From JAGDMS01 sp050015455 (GTDB lineage: Bacteria; Desulfobacterota; Binatia; HRBIN30), in the NCBI GenBank assembly GCA_050015455.1, contig JBEKBJ010000008.1, forward strand, positions 1-64,000: DNA of 64,000 nt. Reading direction: 5' to 3'. The notes below the pieces were generated by a model, which was not told the origin of the DNA, did not search any database, and saw only the letters and a program-made list of their open reading frames with translations. This document shows, in pieces, positions 40,225 to 47,440 of the stretch. Each line of letters starts with the position of its first letter. Position 1 is the stretch's first letter. A program made the translations under genes and the position numbers.

Positions 40225-41450
40225 AGTGGCTGCGCTCCCCGATTTCGTTGCTGTGCGTCGTCTGCCTGAGTTGCGCGTCTGGCGGCGGGCCGAGTGGCAC
40301 CGGCATCTCCTCCACGTCCGCGATCAGCGGCAACGTCGTCGCCGTCCAGGACGTCACCGCTGGCGCCGCGAGCGACGGCACTTCGGGAACGCTGCCTCCG
40401 ATAGTGGTGTCGATCGACGGTCTCCCCACAGCAACCACCATGGCTGATAGTGGGGGCAACTTCATGTTGAGCGGCAACTTTCCCGCCACGCTTACATTGC
40501 GCTTCACGGTGCCGCAGTTTCAAGTCACTCAGCAGCTTGACGTGCCCGCCGGCTCCGCCGTCATCTTACAGGATATCGATCTCCAACCGAGCGGCATCGT
40601 CGCTCAAGCCGCTCGCCAGCTCAACTTCTTCGGCACCGTCGATCCACCGGTCGACTGCACCGATGGCACGCTCCTGGTCCGCGACCAGCGGTCCAACGGT
40701 ATGCAGTTCCTGGTGCACCTGAATGACCAGACCAGTTACGTCGATGCGGCCGGGGCAGCCCAGAGCTGCACGGCTATCAGCGTGGGAACTACCGTCATTG
40801 TCGAAGGCTCGATCGCGAACTCGGAAGGCTCGATCGCGAACTCGACGAACTGGACAATCACGGCGGCTGTCGTGACGATCACGACGCAGGCGCCGGCCCC
40901 ACCAGGGCAACAGCTTGAGACGCAATTCTCCGGAGCCCTTGTCGCGCTGGATTGCACGGCCGGGTTCGTCGTCGTGGATAATTCTGTTGAGCAAACCACA
41001 GTGCCTGCTGAGCGAACTACAGTGCAGCTGACGGCAGAGACACGGCTCACGGGCGCGACAGGCGCGCTCACGTGTCAAGATCTGCAGCTCGGTGATCCCG
41101 TCAGCGGCCAGGGGCAAATCGAGCTGGCCATGCCGGGAGTCATCGTGGCAACCCAGCTCGTCGTGATCAGTCCGCCCACGGGGCAGTCGCTACGCGTCAG
41201 AGGGTTCGTCACCACGACCGATTGCGCGACTGGGGCACTGCAACTCCAGGACGACGGGACCACGATCGACGTGCAGCTCTCAGCGGCGACGGCGATCATC
41301 GGGGGTAACGGCCAACCCTTGACGTGCGCCGATATCCAAGCCGGCGATCGCGTGGAAGGCCTCGGTCAGGTGGCCCCAGACGGCTCCACGATCGACGCTG
41401 TGCGGATCACGATCACGGGTCCATGGTTACGCAACGCGATGCGGCCGTGA
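40221..41450 (+). CDS. Lipoprotein with DUF5666-like repeats
   Basis: 409 residues. The lipobox is LLCVVCLSCASG (cleavage before the second Cys of LSCAS). After a short carboxypeptidase-regulatory-like domain (VSIDGLPTATTMADSGGNFM), three related segments each contain FxGxVxxxDC...L.V......V.L...T....G......D...GD.V.G.G, the DUF5666 pattern of OB-like barrels. A perfect 21-bp tandem duplication (40803-40844) adds EGSIANS twice. It is translationally coupled to the DUF6502-like gene, and should be outer- or inner-membrane anchored. Role unknown. Confidence 0.8.
   Translation: MKWLRSPISLLCVVCLSCASGGGPSGTGISSTSAISGNVVAVQDVTAGAASDGTSGTLPPIVVSIDGLPTATTMADSGGNFMLSGNFPATLTLRFTVPQFQVTQQLDVPAGSAVILQDIDLQPSGIVAQAARQLNFFGTVDPPVDCTDGTLLVRDQRSNGMQFLVHLNDQTSYVDAAGAAQSCTAISVGTTVIVEGSIANSEGSIANSTNWTITAAVVTITTQAPAPPGQQLETQFSGALVALDCTAGFVVVDNSVEQTTVPAERTTVQLTAETRLTGATGALTCQDLQLGDPVSGQGQIELAMPGVIVATQLVVISPPTGQSLRVRGFVTTTDCATGALQLQDDGTTIDVQLSAATAIIGGNGQPLTCADIQAGDRVEGLGQVAPDGSTIDAVRITITGPWLRNAMRP
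40803..40844 (+). repeat. Perfect 21-bp tandem duplication inside the lipoprotein gene
   Basis: 40803-40823 and 40824-40844 are identical, encoding EGSIANS twice in frame. Looks like recent replication slippage. Confidence 0.9.
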
Positions 41451-41552
41451 GAAGCACTGATTCTGGTCAAGGCAACCGTTAGCAGGCGGAAAGAAACCCG
41501 CAGCCTTCACAGCGCGCTTTTCTCCTTGAGCTGCCTCGGGTAGGTTGCGTGC

Positions 41553-42893
41553 ATGGCTTGCTCTAGCGTCGCTCGCATTGGGCTTGGCGCGAGCCTCGGG
41601 TTGGCGCTGTCCAGTGTCACCGCACTGGCCACTACCGCCGCCGAGCATGTCGATCCAGTCGCTCCCCTACTCGTTACGCTCATCGTGCTCTTGCTCGCGG
41701 CTAAGCTGGGCGGCGACATTTTCGAGCGCCTCGGCCAGCCCCCGGTGCTGGGCGAGCTCCTGTTCGGTGTGGCGCTGGGAAATCTCCATCTCCTCGGGTT
41801 TCGAGAGCTGGAGTATCTTCAACACGACCGGGCGCTGGAACTGTTCGCTGACCTCGGCGTAATTCTGTTGCTGTTCCAAGTAGGGTTGGAATCCGACGTG
41901 GGGGACATGCTCTCGGTCGGACCATCCTCCGCAGTTGTAGCTGTCCTCGGCGTGATCGCTCCGATGATTCTGGGGATGGTGACCAGTTGGTGGTTTCATC
42001 CGAGCGAATCCATGTACCTGCACCTGTTCGTGGGCGCCACCTTGTGTGCCACTAGCGTCGGCATCACCGCCCGCGTTCTGCAAGACCTTGGCCGCATCAA
42101 GACCCGTGAGGCGCGCATCGTGCTCGGGGCTGCAGTCATCGACGACGTCTTGGGACTCATGGTGCTGACCGCGGTGACGGGGGCGATCAGATCGGCAGCC
42201 GGCGATGGGCCGGGCGTATCAATCGGTGTGTTGGCGAGCATCGTTGCCAAAGCGTTTGGGTTCGTCCTCGGCGCGGTCACCATCGGCTATTTCGCCTCGC
42301 CTCACTTGCTGCGTGTCGCGGCGCGCTTTCGGGTGCGGGGCATGTTGCTGACCACGGCACTCCTGATGTGCTTCCTGTTATCCTACCTCGCTCAATGGGT
42401 CGGCCTGGCACCGATCGTCGGAGCTTTTGCGGCCGGCCTGATTCTCAAGGAGCGCCACTACGAGATCTTCCGTCGGCGTGGCGAACCAACTATGCACGCG
42501 CTGCTCAACCCGCTGGTCACCTTCCTGGTACCGCTGTTTTTCGTCCGTATGGGGTTGCTTGTCGATCTGCGGACCCTGAGCCGGACAGCAGTGCTTGGGT
42601 TCGCGGCCGCCCTTACTGGGGCGGCGATCCTTGGCAAACAGGTGTGTGCGTTAGGCGTGTTGGAGCGTGGCCTCGACCGGCTGTCGATTGGCTTGGGGAT
42701 GATCCCACGCGGCGAGGTAGGCCTCATCTTCGCCAGCATCGGTGCAACGCTGGTGCTCGGCGGACACGCGGTGATCGGCCGCGACGCCTTCTCGGCGGTG
42801 GTCATCATGGTGATGGTTACAACGCTCGTCACACCGCCGCTGCTGCGCTGGTCACTTAGCCGTAGTTCGTCCTCACACCGGAAGGGATTGTAG
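41553..42893 (+). CDS. CPA2-family cation/proton antiporter (Na+/H+ exchanger)
   Basis: 446 residues with about 12-13 membrane helices; a hydrophobic N-terminus may be a cleaved signal (SSVTALATTAAEHVD). LGQPPVLGELLFGVALG and LLLFQVGLESD are the CPA2 N-terminal hallmarks; VLGAAVIDDVLGLMVL carries the ion-binding Asp-Asp pair; GMIPRGEVGLIFASIG is the C-terminal signature. No RCK/TrkA-N domain is attached, so it is a short KefB/NapA-like form. Confidence 0.92.
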   Translation: MACSSVARIGLGASLGLALSSVTALATTAAEHVDPVAPLLVTLIVLLLAAKLGGDIFERLGQPPVLGELLFGVALGNLHLLGFRELEYLQHDRALELFADLGVILLLFQVGLESDVGDMLSVGPSSAVVAVLGVIAPMILGMVTSWWFHPSESMYLHLFVGATLCATSVGITARVLQDLGRIKTREARIVLGAAVIDDVLGLMVLTAVTGAIRSAAGDGPGVSIGVLASIVAKAFGFVLGAVTIGYFASPHLLRVAARFRVRGMLLTTALLMCFLLSYLAQWVGLAPIVGAFAAGLILKERHYEIFRRRGEPTMHALLNPLVTFLVPLFFVRMGLLVDLRTLSRTAVLGFAAALTGAAILGKQVCALGVLERGLDRLSIGLGMIPRGEVGLIFASIGATLVLGGHAVIGRDAFSAVVIMVMVTTLVTPPLLRWSLSRSSSSHRKGL

Positions 42894-42973
42894 ATGCCGC
42901 GGTAGTGCTGCTGCGGCCGCACTTGCCAGCATATACGAAGTATGGAACGACACCGCGCTGAGCATCCGGCGCG

Positions 42974-43816
42974 CTATTCATAGCCCGAGTTTGCGAAGCA
43001 GCTTTCCAAGAACTTCCGAATGGCGCGCTCGAACGCGGTGGGGTTGTCGAGCATCACATGATGATGTGCATCAGGGATCTCGACCGCTTGGGCATGCCGG
43101 GCCACACGTAGCAACGCCGCGAGGCCGGCTTCAGTCAGCAGCGTGCTGTGGGCGCCGCGGACGAACAAGATTGGACAGCGCAGCCGCCGAAGATGAGGCG
43201 TGAGATCCACCGTGCCGTCCTGCGCCATCGCCTCGCGATCGAACTTGAGCGTCCAACGTCCATCGGCCAGTTGACGCAGGCCGTATGCTGCAACGTGCCG
43301 CAGGACGCTGGCGTCGGCTGTCGTGTGCATCGGCAGCAAGCGGAGGCGGCGTAGGGCGTCATCGCGACTGCGATACATGGGCTGTGGGAACCGTTGCAAC
43401 CGCGCCACGTACCGGACGCCGGCGGGTGTGAGCTTGAGCGCACTGTCGACGACAACAAGGCCTTGGACTCGTCCCGGTGTCGTGCCGGCGTATGCGGTTG
43501 CGATCATGGCCCCGAGCGAATGTCCGACCAACGTCGCGCTCGGCAGCCCCAACAGCTCCATGAACGTAGACAGGTCACGCGCGTAGTCGTCGATCCGATA
43601 GGCCGGGGGCGATGCATGCTGGCTGTCGCCGTGGCCGCGCAGATCGAGCGCGTACACGTGATAGCGGTCAGCAATGCTGTCGGCAAACAGGTCCCACCAG
43701 TGCGTGTGGGCGGAGCCGCCGTGGAGCAGCACCACAGGGCGCGCTGAGGGTTGGCCCCACTCGCGGCAGTGCAGGCGGAGGCCGTTGACGGCGATGAACC
43801 GGTCGCAGACGCCCAC
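42974..43816 (-). CDS. Alpha/beta hydrolase
   Basis: 280 residues, GTG start (no ATG in frame upstream). VVLLHGGSAHTHWWDLFADS is the oxyanion-hole region; the nucleophile is in LVGHSLGAMIA; the acid in RCPILFVRGAHSTL and the His in IPDAHHHVMLDNP complete the triad. Similar in type to the hydrolase at 2.7 kb, but not a close copy. Substrate unknown. Confidence 0.87.
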   Translation of the reverse strand: MGVCDRFIAVNGLRLHCREWGQPSARPVVLLHGGSAHTHWWDLFADSIADRYHVYALDLRGHGDSQHASPPAYRIDDYARDLSTFMELLGLPSATLVGHSLGAMIATAYAGTTPGRVQGLVVVDSALKLTPAGVRYVARLQRFPQPMYRSRDDALRRLRLLPMHTTADASVLRHVAAYGLRQLADGRWTLKFDREAMAQDGTVDLTPHLRRLRCPILFVRGAHSTLLTEAGLAALLRVARHAQAVEIPDAHHHVMLDNPTAFERAIRKFLESCFANSGYE

Positions 43817-44221
43817 GGGATGTGCCTACCACGTGCGGCGGAGTTTGCAACACGGTGCGAGCGTAGAGGTGCTCGCCAGCCGTGCCCCGCGCACGTCTCG
43901 ACGCCGTCGATGAAGGGCCCACTGAAGATCACGCTTTGGGCGCGCGCCGACCGACACTCAGGGACTTGCTCGGGCTAGAAGGAGCTAGACGCCGCCCCGC
44001 GTCTCAGCCCCGCGTCTCAGCTTGTGTCCCGACGCGCCGCAGGCTAATGATTTCCCCAGGCTTGTGTACGGGGCGCCAGGGACAGCTTATCGGGTAGGTG
44101 CCGGGCCGCTGGGCGGCCGAAATGACGTTGGGCAGTGAAAATGCTTTTGTGTAACGATAAGAAGTGCAGTACTGTTTAAACCGCGCCGCGTATCTGGTTG
44201 CGCGCAGACAGGGAACGACAC
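43817..44221. other. 405-base region without a gene
   Basis: Separates the divergent hydrolase and cyclase-family genes. It contains a 13-base perfect tandem repeat CCCCGCGTCTCAG (43995-44007 and 44008-44020). The AT-richer segment near 44130-44180 is a likely promoter for the downstream gene. No coding frame is convincing. Confidence 0.5.
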
Positions 44222-45037
44222 ATGAGGGAGACGTACAAGCGGGTGGCTGTATGGAGCCTCCAGTTCTGCGGGCTGGTGTTTATTATGGCTCTGCTTGGTT
44301 GTCACGGCCGCAGCTCGGAAACGATTCCGATGCCCAAAGAGATCATCGATCTGTCCCCGGTCATCACCAAAGACCTGCCGGTACGGGAGTTTGGACACCG
44401 CGCGGTCGAATTCCTCGGGATCAAAGAGCGCCTGACTTTCACGCCTGTGGTCCCGGCGAAAGAAAATTATTCTTTCGGGCTGAGCTACTTCGAGTTGCCG
44501 AGCAATCTCGGTGCGCACCTGGACGCTCCGGCGCGGCTGCTGAAGGGAGGAGATCGACCCGATCAGATGCCGCTAAAACGGCTGTACGGTCGCGCACGCG
44601 TCATTGACCTGCGCTGGAAGGATCGGCACTCGCCCCTACAGATCACAGACTTGGAGAATTACACGATCGTGCCCAACGAGATTCTCATTCTGTTCGTGGG
44701 CTACACCCAACCGCAAGATGAGGACTGGCCCACCTACTCTTCGCTCTCTGTACAGGCCGCACAGTGGCTGGCCGCAAAGAAGATTAGCGCCCTGGCTACC
44801 GACATGCCGAGCATTGGCAGCTTCAGCCGGTACGCGGAGTTGATGGAGAAAGGCCGTCTGCCCGAGGAGGTGTGGGCTGAGCGTCTAGCCTTCATGCAAC
44901 TCAATATTCCGGTCGTGGAAGGGCTGACCAACCTCGGTCATTTGCTGGGGAAGAGCAATGTAGTGTTCGTCGGGTTCCCCTTGGGGATCGCGGACGATGC
45001 CGGCGCTCCCATGCGTGCGGCAGCTCTGATTTATTGA
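44222..45037 (+). CDS. Cyclase-family (kynurenine formamidase-like) lipoprotein
   Basis: 271 residues from ATG 44222. The N-terminus has a lipobox (VFIMALLGCHG), so it is membrane-anchored outside the cytoplasm, which is unusual for the family. The fold matches the PF04199 cyclase/KynB group: IIDLSPVITKDLPV, then LGAHLDAPARLLKGGD in place of HxGTHxDAP (Thr is Ala and the first His is lost in the visible motif), and SIGSFSRYAELMEKG. Metal-dependent hydrolase activity is possible but may be altered by these substitutions. Confidence 0.8.
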   Translation: MRETYKRVAVWSLQFCGLVFIMALLGCHGRSSETIPMPKEIIDLSPVITKDLPVREFGHRAVEFLGIKERLTFTPVVPAKENYSFGLSYFELPSNLGAHLDAPARLLKGGDRPDQMPLKRLYGRARVIDLRWKDRHSPLQITDLENYTIVPNEILILFVGYTQPQDEDWPTYSSLSVQAAQWLAAKKISALATDMPSIGSFSRYAELMEKGRLPEEVWAERLAFMQLNIPVVEGLTNLGHLLGKSNVVFVGFPLGIADDAGAPMRAAALIY

Positions 45038-45046
45038 CCGCGGCTA

Positions 45047-45508
45047 CTATCGTCCGACGGCCTCGATGAGTCGCCGTTCTGCTGCCGCGGGCAGCCCGGC
45101 GGCGTGAACCACCAGATGCGCAACCTCTTTTGGCGGCAGACCGAGGCGGGGAAGTAACCATTCGGCCAGGTCTCGGTGGCGCGCGAACGCTTTCTCACGC
45201 CAGCTGATATCGTGGGGCAGATCCGCAACCCAGAGCGCAATCGTCAGATGGGCGCCGACCAGGAAGGCGTCCGAGGCCCGCCGTTCCTGCACGTTCTTCT
45301 CCAAACAGGCACGCATGAGCCGGTAGGCGGTGCCGTTGGGATAATTCTTGCCGCGGATTGCTGCGATCTCCGCCGCTCCGCGCCGCACCTCTGCGCGTGA
45401 AACGGCGGCAGCAAACGGTGTCGATACGGGCGTGCTCGCCGCTACGAGTGCGCCCGTGCTGAGCAACAACGGCACCAACACAGAGCGGCAACGGAGCGGC
45501 ATCTGCAT
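45047..45508 (-). CDS. Secreted hypothetical protein
   Basis: 153 residues from ATG 45508 (GTG 45514 also possible). A signal peptide is visible (LRCRSVLVPLLLSTGALVAA). The mature part is helical (RLMRACLEKNVQERRASDAF, AFARHRDLAEWLLPRLGLPP) with one Cys and no recognised domain. It converges on the cyclase-family lipoprotein gene, 9 bases away. Confidence 0.6.
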   Translation of the reverse strand: MQMPLRCRSVLVPLLLSTGALVAASTPVSTPFAAAVSRAEVRRGAAEIAAIRGKNYPNGTAYRLMRACLEKNVQERRASDAFLVGAHLTIALWVADLPHDISWREKAFARHRDLAEWLLPRLGLPPKEVAHLVVHAAGLPAAAERRLIEAVGR

Positions 45509-45621
45509 GGGCACACGCTACGCTACCTCGCACGCCTCTGGCAACGCCTGTGAGCCGCAAAATTAGAGAGGCGTGCGCTGGCTGTGTATTCACTCAGCTT
45601 GTCTGAGAAGCCGCGCTCGCC

Positions 45622-45864
45622 TCAGGACTCTTTCGCGCTGAGCGGCAGGGATTCCGGTGAGAACTCCGACGAACCAGGGAACTCAGATAAGAGGGCTTCC
45701 ATTGCCTTGCGCGCTAGACGGCTCGGTTCAATATGGCCGTTCTCCCATCGATTCACAGTCGACACCGTAACCCCAATCGCGTGGGCGAACTCTTCCTGCG
45801 TCATCTTGAGCCGACGCCGCAGTGCGCCGATGGGGGAGCCAAAATCTTGTCTGTTGCCTAGCAT
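45622..45864 (-). CDS. XRE-family helix-turn-helix regulator
   Basis: 80 residues. The Cro/C1 helix-turn-helix is RRRLKMTQEEFAHAIGVTVS followed by TVNRWENGHIEPSRLARKAM. Small single-domain DNA-binding protein, divergent from the riboswitch-rlpA unit. No partner toxin is adjacent. Confidence 0.88.
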   Translation of the reverse strand: MLGNRQDFGSPIGALRRRLKMTQEEFAHAIGVTVSTVNRWENGHIEPSRLARKAMEALLSEFPGSSEFSPESLPLSAKES

Positions 45865-46068
45865 GATTTCCCCTTTGCATGGAGTCTAGGATTGATCAAC
45901 GTCGGACAGCACGGCACGTGCCACGGTCCCGAGGATTCAATGTCACTTCAAAACGCAACCGTGGCAACCCGATGTGTCAAATTTGTGACGCGAGATGTGA
46001 GAAAAATTGCGCGGCGGTTTTTTCCGCTTGATTTCCCTGAGCGAATCTGCCAAGAAGCACTGGTGTCC

Positions 46069-46191
46069 AGGCCTAATTCTCGAGAGAGAAGCGGAGGAAC
46101 CAAATTTTTCTTGGGGTGAATCTCGACCGCGCCAAGTGGTTGAGATGGGCAACTCTTTGAGCCCAAACCCGTCAGCTAACTTCGCCGGCCT
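46069..46191 (+). promoter_or_regulatory. Cyclic di-AMP riboswitch (ydaO-yuaA type) upstream of rlpA
   Basis: The leader carries the conserved blocks of the ydaO-yuaA aptamer in order. A 5' strand AGGCC (46069-46073) pairs with GGCCT (46187-46191) to close P1. The small hairpin TTCTC-gaga-GAGAA follows, then GCGGAGGAACCA, CTTGGGGTGAATCT, GAGATGGGCAACTCT and AAACCCGTCAGCTAACTTCG. The last block is the most diagnostic string of the class, differing at few positions from the Bacillus subtilis ydaO aptamer. This riboswitch class commonly controls cell-wall remodelling genes, consistent with rlpA 94 bases downstream. Expected effect: repression by c-di-AMP. Confidence 0.88.
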
Positions 46192-46203
46192 TCAAGGAGA
46201 GGA

Positions 46204-46245
46204 GCCACGGTCGAAGACCGTGGCGCCAAGTGCGGCGTGCGCCGC
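46204..46245 (+). promoter_or_regulatory. Hairpins between the c-di-AMP aptamer and rlpA (possible expression platform)
   Basis: GCCACGGTC-gaa-GACCGTGGC (46204-46224) is a perfect 9-bp stem, followed by GCGGCG-tg-CGCCGC (46232-46245). No U-tract follows either, so the switch may act by sequestering the translation start or by another mechanism; GGAGGGG is the ribosome binding site at 46275-46281. Confidence 0.5.
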
Positions 46246-46284
46246 GGGGTGTGCCTCTCCAGGGACGTCAGAACGGAGGGGTAC

Positions 46285-46788
46285 ATGGCTCGAATCGGAG
46301 TTACTCGTCTCAAAGGCCTTCGGGAGATCTCACTGCTGGTCGCGGCTGTGTTGTCGGCGGTTGTGGTCGCAGCGCCAGCGCATGCGCGTGATGCCCGGCG
46401 GAGCAATACGACGGCGCCCAGAATCACCCGGGCGTCGTGGTATGGGAAGACGTTTCAGGGAAAACTGACGGCTGGTGGCGGCATATTCAACCCGCACCGG
46501 CTCACGGCGGCCCACCGCACGATTCATCTGGGCAGCACGGTGAAAGTGACCGAGCTGCGCACCGGACGCTCGGTGGTGGTGCGAATCACCGACCGCGGTC
46601 CGTTTTTGCCCGGACGGGACATCGACCTGTCCTATGCGGCGGCACGCCAGCTAGGTATCGTCCGCCGCGGTGTAGCCCGCGTCCGGCTGGAACTGCTCGA
46701 TCGCGAGCCGCCAGCGCCAGCTGAGCCCCTCATAACCGCCTGCTCCTGGCCGATGTCGGCGTGGTTGCCGCAGGCGATCGCTGAATAG
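46285..46788 (+). CDS. rlpA: RlpA-like double-psi beta-barrel protein (septal peptidoglycan hydrolase family)
   Basis: 167 residues from ATG 46285 behind GGAGGGG. A signal peptide is present (LLVAAVLSAVVVAAPAHA). The DPBB domain shows the RlpA hallmarks: RASWYGKTFQGKLTAGGGIF, NPHRLTAAHRTIHLGSTVKV and VVRITDRGPFLPGRDIDLSY. There is no C-terminal SPOR domain, so it is a short form; lytic transglycosylase activity on denuded glycan is known for some members. Control by the upstream c-di-AMP riboswitch links its expression to cell-wall or osmotic state. Confidence 0.92.
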   Translation: MARIGVTRLKGLREISLLVAAVLSAVVVAAPAHARDARRSNTTAPRITRASWYGKTFQGKLTAGGGIFNPHRLTAAHRTIHLGSTVKVTELRTGRSVVVRITDRGPFLPGRDIDLSYAAARQLGIVRRGVARVRLELLDREPPAPAEPLITACSWPMSAWLPQAIAE

Positions 46789-46828
46789 CGGGCAGCCAAG
46801 GGCTGCCCTGGCTTGCGCCGCTCGACCG

Positions 46829-47299
46829 CTATTCCGCGGAGGTGGGCGGAGTTTCTGCCACAGAAGCCGACGCGCGTGGCGTCATGGGTGCTTCTGCCAC
46901 CGACTTGCGGCCCGGCCGCACCCGTCGTTCCAGCTGGCCAATGCGCCGCGACAACCCCTGCACCTCTTGCCGCGACGGTACATCCAGGCGCCGCAGGAGC
47001 GGCCCCAGGCGTTTCGCCGCTTCTTTTTCCAGAGTCGAAAGAAAGCGCTCTGCCCGCGATTCGACATCCTTGGATGCGCGTTGGGCCCGCTTTTCGAGGT
47101 CCGTACGGAGTCGCTGCGCCTGGCTAAAGAGCCGATCCAAGGCGCGCTTCTGATCACGCGAGATCAGACTCGTAGCTTGTTTGCGGGTGCGAGACAGGAG
47201 GGCCTCGGCGTCGCGCTGCAGCCGCTTCATGTTGTCCTGCAACCGTGACAGCACCCGACTTGTTTGTGGTTTGCTGCGTACCGCTCGTCCCTTCGGCAT
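46829..47299 (-). CDS. Phasin-like coiled-coil protein
   Basis: 156 residues, GGAGG 7 bases upstream. Mostly charged coiled coil (QDNMKRLQRDAEALLSRTRK, AQRLRTDLEKRAQRASKDVE). Near the C-terminus LDVPSRQEVQGLSRRIGQLE resembles the leucine-zipper end of PhaI/PhaF-type phasins (xxLGLPSRxEVxxLxxRVExLE). A granule-associated phasin is likely; polyhydroxyalkanoate or neutral-lipid granules are both possible. No PHA synthase in the window. Confidence 0.65.
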   Translation of the reverse strand: MPKGRAVRSKPQTSRVLSRLQDNMKRLQRDAEALLSRTRKQATSLISRDQKRALDRLFSQAQRLRTDLEKRAQRASKDVESRAERFLSTLEKEAAKRLGPLLRRLDVPSRQEVQGLSRRIGQLERRVRPGRKSVAEAPMTPRASASVAETPPTSAE

Positions 47300-47440
47300 G
47301 TACAGGCCTCCTTATGCGAGTCGTTCTTTACTACTCGTCGACCTTGCTGGCAATACCCGCCCGAGGCCCCCGCTGCAGTTGATTCCCGTTGACCCTCGGC
47401 GGGTGTATCGGCATAGTAGCACGACTCGCCTGTACGCAGT

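Noticed and set aside
46204..46224. Hairpin after the riboswitch considered as an intrinsic terminator
   Set aside because: The stem is strong but is followed by CCAAGTGCGG rather than a U-tract, so it is listed only as a possible expression platform.
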